Shown here: positions 55,454-64,000 of the stretch, in pieces
Layout: each line of letters begins with the position of its first letter
How positions within the stretch are numbered: position 1 is the stretch's first letter
Assembly (NCBI GenBank): GCA_016713925.1
Contig: JADJOH010000002.1
Coordinates: 124,001 to 188,000 of the forward strand
From: Bacteroidota bacterium
GTDB lineage: Bacteria; Bacteroidota; Bacteroidia; AKYH767-A; OLB10
Reading direction: 5' to 3'
DNA length: 64,000 nucleotides
Notes under the pieces: generated by a model
What the model was told of the DNA's origin: nothing
Databases searched by the model: none
The model's input: only the letters and a program-made list of their open reading frames with translations
Position numbers and translations under genes: made by a program

Positions 55454-57661
55454 ATGAAAAAACTGATACTATTATTGACACTTTCTGTAAGTGTTTTCAC
55501 TTTACAAGCGCAGATTGTACCCATTTACAGCTGGGCCGGCAAGGCCGGAGGCACCGGTAATGAATATGGTGACTATATGACTTCTGACGGATCCGGAAAT
55601 ATTTATGTTACCGGCCGCTTCGATGGTACTTGCGATTTTGATCCGGGAGCAGGAACGGCAAACAAGACTTCTGCAGGAAGCTCGGATATTTACATTGCCA
55701 AATATACTCCTTCCGGAAATCTTATTTGGGTGATCAGCACCGGAGGCACCGGACTGGATCGCGGGTATTGTCTGGATGTAGATGCAACCGGAAATATTTA
55801 TCTCGCCGGAACTTTTGCCGGAACAGTTGATCTTGATCCGGGTCCCGGAACATCTACGCATATCTCGGCAGGAGGCACGGATATGTTCGTGGCCAAGTTT
55901 GATTCCAGCGGAAATTTTGTCTGGTCAAAAGCGTTCGGACAAGTGAATACAGAATATGCAGAGGCCATAGCTCTTGACGGGAACGGATTTTTCTACCTTA
56001 CGGGTGAATACAGCAGTGACTCCCTTGACCTCGATCCCAACGCAGGTTTTGCTACTATTATCAATGCCAATCCCGCTACAAGTTATGATCCTTATCTTGC
56101 TAAATACGATACTTCCGGAAATTACATCTGGGGTTTTGGATTACAGGGCACCTCCAGTGATTACTCTAAATCGGTTACGGTGGATGCCGTCGGAAATGTT
56201 ATCATTGGCGGTTACTTTTTCACTTCAATGAATGTTGATCCTATCGGAGGTACTTCTGTCACTGTGGTGGGTTCTTCAGATTGTTTCATCGCGAGCTATT
56301 CTTCTGCAGGTGCCTATAACTGGTCTGTATCCTTTGGAGGTTCGCTGGCTGACAATATATTTTCTGTAACCACACGTGGTACGGATGTGTATTCCACGGG
56401 TACCTTTAACAGCATCGTAGACTTTAATCCGGGTACCGATACTTTATACATTCAAAGTAAGGGGAGCACTGATGCCTTCATCAACAAATTCAATAATGCA
56501 GGACAGTTGCAATGGGCCGGTGGCATTGGAGGAACGGGTTCTGATAATTCTAACAGTATCCGTGTAAATGCAGCAGGAGATGTTTTTGTTGCCGGTTCGT
56601 TCCTTGATTCAGCCGATTTTGATGTAAGTGCTGCTACAGCTACATTAAAAGCAGTTTCCGGTCGCGATGGCTTCCTGGCGAAATATGATGATGGTGGAAA
56701 TTATAAATGGGCACTGAGAAACGGATCTGCCCTCACCGACTACACCAGAAGTATTGCTATTGACAATTCATCCAATGGTATTTGGGTAACCGGTTATTAT
56801 GGTAATGCACCCTTAAATGTAGATCCCATGAATCTCATTCCGCCTTTAACCAGTTCCGGCGCGAATGATATTTTTATTGCCAGATACAGTGAATGCAGTT
56901 ATCCCGTGGTTACTTCTCAGCCGGTAAGTACAGGTACTTGTCCCGGGGGAAATGCCGGATATACTGTTAGCTTCACCGGCACCAATTTGACTTATCAATG
57001 GCAGGAAGGAACCAACGGAGGAACCGTATGGACCGATATTGTGGATGGCAACGAATACAGTGGCGCCACTACCCCATCACTTACATTGACCGGATTATCC
57101 ACTGCCTTTAACAATCTCTTCTACCGTTGCATTGCCAGTGAGTCTTGCGGATTGGATTTGACCAGTGGCGTTGGTATTCTCTTTGTGGGAGCGGTGGATA
57201 CTACAGTGAATGTGAATCAGCATATCATGGTTGCTGCTGCAAATGCCGCTACCTATCAATGGCTGGATTGCAACAATGGATTTGCACCTATTCCCGGAGC
57301 TACTGCCAAACAATTTATTCCGCTTGTTCCCGGAACGTATGCTTTATCTGTGACTAAAAACGGTTGCAACGATACTTCCGCTTGTTATACCATTACCACC
57401 ATCGGCCTGGACGATATAACGGCATCGGATATACGTATTTTCCCTGTTCCTGCAAGAGATGAAGTGACCATCACTATGAATGTACAAGGCGAATACACGG
57501 CTGCCATTTATGATCTGACAGGAAGAAACATGTTAACCGATGCTATCCGATTCGGAAAAATCATCAGCATCCCTGTCAATAATCTGGAAACCGGTGCCTA
57601 CCTGCTGGGTATCCGTAAAAATGAAGGCGAAGTGAATTACTTCCGCATCGTAAAACAATAA
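55454..57661 (+). CDS. SBBP-repeat surface protein with T9SS type A sorting domain
   Basis: 735 residues. After the signal peptide (MKKLILLLTLSVSVFTLQAQ) comes a beta-propeller of SBBP repeats (about residues 25-475, roughly eight units of 50-56 residues). The signature is GNIYVTGRFDGTCDFDPGAG, then GSSDIYIAKYTPSGNLIW. An Ig-like/PKD-like region with several Cys follows (about 480-650), then a type IX sorting domain (about 655-735, IRIFPVPARDEVTITM to YFRIVKQ). It is exported through T9SS. The function is unknown. Its own promoter and a strong terminator make it a single-gene unit. Confidence 0.88.
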   Translation: MKKLILLLTLSVSVFTLQAQIVPIYSWAGKAGGTGNEYGDYMTSDGSGNIYVTGRFDGTCDFDPGAGTANKTSAGSSDIYIAKYTPSGNLIWVISTGGTGLDRGYCLDVDATGNIYLAGTFAGTVDLDPGPGTSTHISAGGTDMFVAKFDSSGNFVWSKAFGQVNTEYAEAIALDGNGFFYLTGEYSSDSLDLDPNAGFATIINANPATSYDPYLAKYDTSGNYIWGFGLQGTSSDYSKSVTVDAVGNVIIGGYFFTSMNVDPIGGTSVTVVGSSDCFIASYSSAGAYNWSVSFGGSLADNIFSVTTRGTDVYSTGTFNSIVDFNPGTDTLYIQSKGSTDAFINKFNNAGQLQWAGGIGGTGSDNSNSIRVNAAGDVFVAGSFLDSADFDVSAATATLKAVSGRDGFLAKYDDGGNYKWALRNGSALTDYTRSIAIDNSSNGIWVTGYYGNAPLNVDPMNLIPPLTSSGANDIFIARYSECSYPVVTSQPVSTGTCPGGNAGYTVSFTGTNLTYQWQEGTNGGTVWTDIVDGNEYSGATTPSLTLTGLSTAFNNLFYRCIASESCGLDLTSGVGILFVGAVDTTVNVNQHIMVAAANAATYQWLDCNNGFAPIPGATAKQFIPLVPGTYALSVTKNGCNDTSACYTITTIGLDDITASDIRIFPVPARDEVTITMNVQGEYTAAIYDLTGRNMLTDAIRFGKIISIPVNNLETGAYLLGIRKNEGEVNYFRIVKQ

Positions 57662-57678
57662 CCCTAACCAACCAATAT

Positions 57679-57713
57679 AAGCCGGAGGTACGTAGTGCTT
57701 TCGGCTTTTTTTT
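57679..57713 (+). terminator. Terminator after the SBBP protein
   Basis: Stem AAGCCG / CGGCTT with a 17-base loop that can form a small inner hairpin, followed by a run of T residues, 17 bases past the stop. Confidence 0.75.
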
Positions 57714-58087
57714 GTCAAGCTTATCGTTGGTAGGCAAAATAATTGTCTTCACAAAAAGTGAATTAATGAATTAATGAGTTGATGAATTGATGTCCCGAAG
57801 CCTCGGGATGATGAATGTTTAGTTGAGGGGAAATTTATTCATAATGAATTAATGTCCCGAAGTCTCCTTTGATGAATGTTTTGAATGAATATTGTGTTAT
57901 TGCTTTAAGAAAAGTCCTCCGTGATTCTTCGTGTCCTTAGTGCCTTAGTGGTAAGATTGACAATTTCTATGAAGACGAAATCTTTATTTACCAAAAATTT
58001 AATTTTGTCACTTGCGGATATTTAATTCTTCTGCCTTCGGGAAACAGTTTTAAAATGTTTTCATTTCATTGTATTTTTTGGCAACTA
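57714..58087. repeat. Spacer with octamer array and duplicated TGTCCCGAAG element
   Basis: No gene. Positions 57763-57788 contain TTAATGAA, TTAATGAG, TTGATGAA and TTGATG, the same octamer as at 1230 and 1393. Two related stretches follow at 57785-57820 and 57845-57882. Each has TTRATGTCCCGAAG and then GATGAATGTTT; the first contains the palindrome TCCCGAAGCCTCGGGA with one mismatch. At 57917-57952 is a 9-base rhythm (TTCTTCGTG, TCCTTAGTG, CCTTAGTGG). Confidence 0.65.
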
Positions 58088-59044
58088 TCACGCCGATGCT
58101 CTTCGGAGCCGATCATTTATCGCCCGACCAAGGCCTACATCCGGTACAGGTTCCGCCAGGATCATCTCCACCTCCAATTTATCCAGCTTGCGCATGGCGG
58201 TGAAGAGATGGGCTGCGGCTTCTGTGAGATTTCCTTCCGGAGACAAAATTTCATTGCTGACCACACCGGAATATCCGCTATAATCCTTGCTGAATGAAAT
58301 AACGGCAACGCGTTTACCCGAATAGTGATTCAGCAGATGTTCCAGATCCCCGTACAGCAATTTCTTGCGGGGAGCATAATGACTGAGCAGCATTCCGGGT
58401 GCTTTCGGATCAGAAGAGGAAGAAAGTTGCAATTGAGCATGGGGTACTATTTTACGGATATCCTCCAGCGTTAGACCGCCGAGCCGGTAAACCAGCACGT
58501 GCTCTCCCTCAAAACCGACTATCGTGGATTCCACACCCACTGAGCAGGGACCACCATCAAGGATATAGGGAATTTTTCCCTGCAGTTGATCATGGACATG
58601 TTGAGGCGTGGTTGGACTGATATAACCAAAAGGATTCGCGCTGGGAGCAGCCAGTGGAAAGGGAAGTTGCTGCAATAAAGCCAATGTTAAGGGATGCGAA
58701 GGTACACGAAGTCCGACGGTGGAGAGACCTGAACTCACCAGATCCGGAATGATAGATTTTTTGGGAAGTACCAGAGTAAGAGGTCCCGGCCAGAAAGCGG
58801 AGGCCAAGGCTATGGCCGTGGCAGGAATTTCGGACGCATAATCATACATACTTTCCAAAGACTTCAGGTGCACTATCAGCGGATCAAAAGCCGGACGTTC
58901 CTTCACTGCAAAAATCTGCACTACCGCATCGGCATCGAGGGCATTGGCAGCCAAACCATATACCGTTTCTGTAGGGATGGCCACCAGTTGTCCGGCAGAA
59001 AGTAATTTCGCCGCCTCTAAAATATCTACACCTGTTTCTGTCAT
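58088..59044 (-). CDS. tsaC: L-threonylcarbamoyladenylate synthase (Sua5/TsaC type)
   Basis: 318 residues from the ATG at 59044 (MTETGVDILEAAKLLSAGQL); the longer frame to 59143 adds 33 residues without family similarity. The YrdC domain covers about 1-200: IPTETVYGLAANALDADAVV, VKERPAFDPLIVHL, FWPGPLTLVLPK, RVPSHPLTLALLQQLPFPLA, PSANPFGYISPTTPQHV. The C-terminal Sua5 domain (about 215-318, APGMLLSHYAPRKKL) makes this the two-domain form. It makes threonylcarbamoyl-AMP from Thr, bicarbonate and ATP for tRNA t6A37. Confidence 0.93.
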   Translation of the reverse strand: MTETGVDILEAAKLLSAGQLVAIPTETVYGLAANALDADAVVQIFAVKERPAFDPLIVHLKSLESMYDYASEIPATAIALASAFWPGPLTLVLPKKSIIPDLVSSGLSTVGLRVPSHPLTLALLQQLPFPLAAPSANPFGYISPTTPQHVHDQLQGKIPYILDGGPCSVGVESTIVGFEGEHVLVYRLGGLTLEDIRKIVPHAQLQLSSSSDPKAPGMLLSHYAPRKKLLYGDLEHLLNHYSGKRVAVISFSKDYSGYSGVVSNEILSPEGNLTEAAAHLFTAMRKLDKLEVEMILAEPVPDVGLGRAINDRLRRASA

Positions 59045-59240
59045 AACTCCACTGCAAAAGTAAAATTTAAAACGCGACAACCGATCGGAAATTACCAAAT
59101 ACCTCCACTCCAAGCTCTGTTCCTCCCGAAGCCCCATCCACAAAACAGCCTGCTAAATCACTGTTAAAAAAAACACCCTTGCTTTGATTTAACTGCGTAA
59201 CATTTGTATCTACCTTTACGTAAAATTTACTTCAAGCACA

Positions 59241-61046
59241 TTGAATATGTCTACCACCCAAAATACTACTTCCACCAAAGCCCTCAAAGGAGGAGAATTT
59301 GTAATAAAATCCACCGATCCCTCTTCCGTTTTCATCCCCGAAGAATTCAGTGAAGAACATCGCATGATGGCGGATATGGCGCATGATTTTTTGGTACAGC
59401 ACGTCTACCCTCATCTCGACCGTATCGATGCACTGGAGCCCGGCTTAATGCCCTCCTTGCTGGATAAAGCCGGGGAGTTAGGTCTTCTCGGAGTTTCAAT
59501 TCCCGAAGAATATGGCGGCTTTGGAAAAGATTTTCTGACAGGGATGCTGATGACTGAAATTCTGGGCGCCGGACATTCTTTCTCTGTAGCGATGGCAGCG
59601 CATACCGGTATCGGGACATTGCCCATCCTCTACTTCGGAAACAAGGAACAAAAAGCGAAATACCTGCCTAAACTTTCTACCGGAGAGTGGAAAGGGTCGT
59701 ATTGCCTGACTGAGCCCGGAAGCGGTTCCGACGCATTGGCAGCGAAGACAAAAGCTGTATTATCTGCCGATGGAAAACATTATGTGCTGAATGGACAAAA
59801 GATGTGGATCACCAATGCCGGATTTGCAGATATCTTTACTGTATTTGCACAGGTTGATGGAGATAAGTTCACCGGTTTCATTGTAGAGAAGGGCTATGAC
59901 GGACTGAGTTTGGGTGAAGAAGAACATAAAATGGGCATCAAGGGTTCCTCTACCCGACAAGTATTCTTCATGGATTGCAAAGTTCCCGTGGAGAATGTAC
60001 TCGGCGAAATCGGAAAGGGACATTTGATCGCGTTCAATATCCTCAACATCGGACGTGCCAAGTTGGCTGCTGCTGCATTGGGCGGATCAAAACAAGTCGC
60101 TACACAGTCGGTGGAATATGCCAATACCAGGGAACAATTTAAATTACCGATCGCGAAATTCGGAGCGATAAAACATAAGCTTGCTGAACAGGCGATTCGT
60201 ATTTATGCGATTGAGTCGGCGATTTACAGAGTGAGCAACCTCATTGAAAACAAAGAACAGGAGTTGATGGCCACGGGCATGAGCTTTGAAAAAGCCTTGC
60301 TGGGTGCTGCAGAAGAATATGCTGTAGAATGTGCCATTTTGAAAGTAGCCGGATCCGAAGTGCTCGATTTTGTAGTGGATGAAGGTGTACAAATTTATGG
60401 TGGCTATGGCTACTCCGCTGATTTTCCGATGGACCGCGCCTATAGAGATTCCCGCATCAACCGCATCTTTGAAGGCACCAACGAAATCAATCGCTTGCTG
60501 GCTGTAGATATGATCCTCAAGCGTGAGATGAAGGGCGAACTCGATTTGATGGGACCTGCTATGGCTGTCCAAAAAGAACTGATGGCTATTCCTGATTTCA
60601 GCAACGGCGAAAGCAAACTTTTTGACGACGAAAACAAGGCCATCGCCAATATGAAAAAGTGCATTTTGATGGTAGCCGGCACAGCAGTACAAAAGTACAT
60701 GATGACCCTTGCCAAAGAACAGGAAATTCTCATGCGCATCGCCGATATGGCCATTGACACCTATATGGCTGAATCTATTTTACTTCGTGTTCAAAAGCTG
60801 GTGGGTATCCGCGGAGAAGCAGGGAGTGCGCTGGAAATAGATATGGCCCGTGTATATCTTTTTGATGCGCTGGACCGGTTAAATGTGAGCGGGAAAAATG
60901 CCATCAATGCCATGAGTGAAGGAGATGAGCAACGCATGCTTCAAATGGGATTAAAACGATTCAGTAAAATGACACCGGTCAATACCATTGAAGCCAGAAG
61001 AAGGATCGCGAAAAAACTGATAGAGGAAAATAAATATTGTTTTTGA
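59241..61046 (+). CDS. fadE: Acyl-CoA dehydrogenase (FadE type, 600-residue class)
   Basis: 601 residues. A typical ACAD N-terminal and middle domain (SIPEEYGGFGKDFLTGMLMT, GSYCLTEPGSGSDALAAKTK, KMWITNAGFADIFTVFAQVD) is followed by the FAD-binding C-terminal domain (VQIYGGYGYSADFPMDRAYR, RINRIFEGTNEINRLL). The catalytic Glu is expected in the FEGTNEIN block. An extra C-terminal helical region (about 430-601) is the mark of VLCAD/FadE-like enzymes. It performs the first step of beta-oxidation. It belongs functionally with fadN and fadA but is separated from fadA by about 9 kb of unrelated genes. Codon use looks like its neighbours. Confidence 0.93.
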   Translation: MNMSTTQNTTSTKALKGGEFVIKSTDPSSVFIPEEFSEEHRMMADMAHDFLVQHVYPHLDRIDALEPGLMPSLLDKAGELGLLGVSIPEEYGGFGKDFLTGMLMTEILGAGHSFSVAMAAHTGIGTLPILYFGNKEQKAKYLPKLSTGEWKGSYCLTEPGSGSDALAAKTKAVLSADGKHYVLNGQKMWITNAGFADIFTVFAQVDGDKFTGFIVEKGYDGLSLGEEEHKMGIKGSSTRQVFFMDCKVPVENVLGEIGKGHLIAFNILNIGRAKLAAAALGGSKQVATQSVEYANTREQFKLPIAKFGAIKHKLAEQAIRIYAIESAIYRVSNLIENKEQELMATGMSFEKALLGAAEEYAVECAILKVAGSEVLDFVVDEGVQIYGGYGYSADFPMDRAYRDSRINRIFEGTNEINRLLAVDMILKREMKGELDLMGPAMAVQKELMAIPDFSNGESKLFDDENKAIANMKKCILMVAGTAVQKYMMTLAKEQEILMRIADMAIDTYMAESILLRVQKLVGIRGEAGSALEIDMARVYLFDALDRLNVSGKNAINAMSEGDEQRMLQMGLKRFSKMTPVNTIEARRRIAKKLIEENKYCF

Positions 61047-61541
61047 GAGGAGGGTAGGGTTTTTAAATCACATTCTAACCCAAAGCTGTATTTTGGTCGA
61101 CTGTAATTTGACCATTCATTTATCAGACGATTCAAACCGATGAGATTGAATCTATCCCATATTAAATGATGATTGAACATTGAAGTGGACTATTTCATGA
61201 ATACCGAATATTTCAACTACGATCAATAATCCATTCAAATACAAAATAGATTTTGCTTCTTGGCAATAAAAACATAGTCTAAAGTTGAACCAGGTGAAAA
61301 TGAATCTGTAAGAAGCCATCAAAAAATTATTGTTCTAAAGGATTTGAATGGGCGTTCTATAAATAATACGTTTTTTAGTGTTCAAAAGTGACGAATTCCG
61401 AATTCCGCAGCGACAACAATAGGAGCAGTGGATTTAACTAAAGTATAAAATTAATGATTGATTGTTTTAAATTCAATTAAAATCATATATTTGTATATTC
61501 AACTCTTTAGTTTAAAGTTAACTCTTTAATAGTGCTTCGCT
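61047..61541. promoter_or_regulatory. Spacer with a promoter for the following gene (TTG 61462-61464, -7 61486-61493)
   Basis: No gene in 495 AT-rich bases. TTG at 61462-61464, 21 bases, then TATATTTG (exact TAnnTTTG) at 61486-61493 form a good Bacteroidota promoter, with a leader of about 40 bases. I see no terminator-like hairpin for fadE. Confidence 0.55.
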
Positions 61542-64000
61542 ATGAAAAAAGTTCTATTACTTATTTTATTCCTCTTTTTTCAGTATTTTGTTCGAGCAGA
61601 TTCTATACCGGTAAATTTATCCGCAAATGGGACCATTGGCGCATGTTTAGAGAATCAATTTGTTGCTATTTTTCAAACAAATAGTTTACATAGGTTAAGT
61701 ATTGAGCCTCTTTTAAATTTTGATGGGACAACTGTAAATAGTTGCCTTGATTCCATTAACCATTCTCAGTTACTTTTTTCTTTAGATAGTTCATCGTTAC
61801 CCGTCAGTGATCAGGTTTTGGATACGAATACCGGGAGGTGGACAGCAACCATTAATAGTACTGATATATGTACTTTATATTATCATATTTATATTGATTG
61901 TTCGGTCATTCCTACATCAAATAACACTAGCACGCTAACCTTATCTCAAGTTTGGACAGATTCTTTAAGTCATATTTATTCATTTGGTGGGAATGCTGAT
62001 ACCTCCGCATCGATCGTAGTTTTTAAGCCACATATAGTGAATATTGGCACTTCCGGTTTTTTTGCAAATTATTTGGATACAATACAAATGACTTTTATGT
62101 ATAAAAATACAAATTCAGGCACCGCTAATATTCTTGTTCGCTTCTTTCACGATAGTTCCCATTATTGTGCTAGTTTACCTCCCATTGCTCTTAATTTTAG
62201 AGTCGGAATAAATGGTTTTCCCATTGCATATACTTCAGGAACCGAAATCCCAATTACATTATTGTCAAATGATACCTTGATATTTGAAGAATTAGCTATT
62301 GATAGTTTATGTATTTATTGTGATACGATTTGTACAAATAATACGTGCACCAGAAATGTCAATTTCAACTGGAGGTGTAACGTTCCCCCTGCCATAGATA
62401 ATATCTTTTGTAGCGATTGTCAAAATAATTACATTAAATCATACAGCGTCATCAACTCCGAACTGCATCAAGTAAAAGTAGAGTTAGCTCCTGCATCTTT
62501 AACCAATCCTACCAATGATGAAAGCTGTCTTAACGATACTGCCTTTTTACATTGGGAATATATTATCACCAATCCTGAGTGAGTGCAATTGATTCATTGA
62601 AGATAGATTTAAAATATTTAAATATTGAGAGTGTTACTAATTTAACATTAATCCCATACTCGACCTTCTCTATAATTTCTAATTGCTCTAATTGTATCAT
62701 ATCTACAGATACAATGATAAGGGATGATTCAGTTTTGTGTACCAATTTTGTTCCTTATCCATTGAAAAAGGCTTTGAGTTCAATTAAATATTTTTTACCC
62801 GGCGACACAGTTTGGTTGAGCTTTAGCACTTTTAGATGTGGAGAAGAAAACGATTTAGAATTGCTCAATAAACCTAAGTTTTTTAATCAATGGCGGGTGA
62901 ATGTGGAAGGAATCACTGTTTGTGGAGATCAAGCTTCATTGGTTGTACCTGGAGGTTACTTATATAATATTAATCCTGCAACTGCATCTACTACTTTTAA
63001 TTTGGATTTGAAATTACAGTTCATTCCATCTATAACTGATTTAAGCGTTCCTTCAGGGGTAACTTTTGGAGACTCTGCAAGATTTGAAATTGAAAGTAAA
63101 AATATCGTCGCAAGGCAAGTGGATTACCAACTATTTGGATATACAGGAGTACCTAAATTATCAGGGTGGTTGAGAGCTACCATTCATTGTGAGAGGGGTT
63201 TAGTGGTAAAAGATAGAGAGAGTGAAGTGTTTTTTCAGTATTTTGATGTGGATAGTGGGAAAAATATAATTATTACCCCTGAATTTTATCATACTTCTAT
63301 TCCGGTTTTTACTTGCGACACAGGAAATTATTTTTTCTATTTTAATTTGGAAGACACGCTCATGCTTCGAGCAATTAATGGTGGTAAGTTCATTTTTAAT
63401 CTGCAGGCTTGTTGCAATAGTAATCCGGCTGCAACTGATTTTGAAGTAAAATTCCATCTTATCCCTAATCCTGATAACTGTTTGAATTTATCGTATACTG
63501 ATACTTCACATTTGCAACCTCCAAATTGCACCGGTATTTCATGCCATGCCTGGATTCCTCTCTCCTCTTCAGGTAGTAGAATTTTCACTCATTGTCCGGG
63601 ATGTTTAGCACCAGGCATTATTGTCAAGGACTATAAAATGAAACGCATTAGCTATGGTTTACAAGATTCAAACAACGATGGATTGGCTGATGATTCCTTA
63701 GTCCAAATCATGAACCCAAGCCCTTGGTTTACCGCTCATGAAAATGATTTAATCCGACATTTCTCTTCTTATGGTGATCAGCTTGAAGATAAATTGACCT
63801 CATTTTTCCAGGAAGGCGATACCACCTCTGATGGGTATAGCTATCTCCAACTAAAAGATATTGGTCTTACATTACCTTATTTGCAATTATCCAGAATTAT
63901 GCCTGCCGGACTCGATACCATGAAGGCCTTTCCTCTGGAGTTCACTTTTTTTATTGATAGCATTATGACCCCTGCAAATTGCATTGATTGTGAAGGGTTC
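61542..64000 (+). pseudogene. Large exported Cys-rich protein of unknown function, frameshifted near 62580 and cut by the window edge
   Basis: The first frame (signal peptide MKKVLLLILFLFFQYFVRAD) runs 346 codons to a TGA at 62580-62582. From about 62579 another frame stays open to the window end (VSAIDSLKIDLKYLNIESVT onward, more than 470 codons). One missing base beside the GAGTGAGTG word explains the break. The combined product exceeds 800 residues, is beta-rich, and has many Cys pairs (for example CIYCDTICTNNTCT and ISNCSNCIIS). The same SNCxNC-like and CxxC spacing recurs on both sides of the break, which supports a single protein. Its C-terminus is unseen. A T9SS cargo is my guess from the size, signal peptide and style. 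Confidence 0.7.

Overview
The window is a Bacteroidota chromosome segment of moderate, AT-leaning composition. The evidence is the phylum-typical order rpsU - xerC-like recombinase - hpf - tRNA-Thr/Tyr/Gly/Thr - tuf - tRNA-Trp - secE - nusG - rplK - rplA - rplJ - rplL - rpoB - rpoC - DUF3467, several proteins ending in type IX secretion (T9SS) sorting domains, DUF5606 and DUF7619 family proteins, and promoter elements of the Bacteroidota form TTG-N~20-TAnnTTTG. I cannot name a genus.

Layout. 1-6.8 kb: partial MHS transporter, lone four-helix-bundle sensor, LysM/RlpA-like protein, NfeD protease, orphan XRE regulator, sodium:solute symporter. 6.8-9.5 kb: recR and a glycosyltransferase fused to a reduced sugar-phosphate-transferase module. 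9.6-14.8 kb: two tandem leucine-rich-repeat T9SS proteins. 15-21 kb: AAA/DUF4143 ATPase, DnaQ-type exonuclease, TPR/PD40 PorE-like protein, glycosyltransferase plus flippase-like membrane protein. 21-37.5 kb: the core transcription/translation cluster, all on the minus strand. 37.6-43.4 kb: hybrid histidine kinase, PepF-like peptidase, DUF5606. 43.6-51.9 kb: S9 peptidase, beta-oxidation genes fadN and fadA, YwqK-like protein, OprP-type porin. 52-55 kb: a prenyl-lipid cassette of homogentisate-prenyltransferase-like UbiA, methyltransferase and a fused phytol kinase / phytyl-phosphate kinase. 55-64 kb: SBBP-repeat T9SS protein, threonylcarbamoyl-AMP synthase, fadE and the start of a large unknown surface protein.

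Four things stand out. (1) Eight genes, two of them essential (tuf and secE), are broken by single-base changes. Six are frameshifts, three of them in homopolymers, and two are in-frame TAG codons. Correcting one base restores a normal-length protein in each case that can be measured. I read these mainly as consensus-sequence errors, but a real population variant or readthrough cannot be excluded from one sequence. (2) The divergent cassette at 52.9-55.1 kb looks like a compact prenyl-alcohol salvage and prenyl-transfer pathway, similar to the prenyl half of tocopherol synthesis. It is my best candidate for an under-described system. (3) The spacer between tRNA-Trp and tuf is built almost entirely of exact 7-bp units (13 of one kind, 26 of another). 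Degenerate 8-bp arrays with one shared consensus recur in two distant spacers. (4) The two LRR genes share nearly identical 3' halves but divergent repeat halves, which points to gene conversion or domain shuffling of surface proteins.
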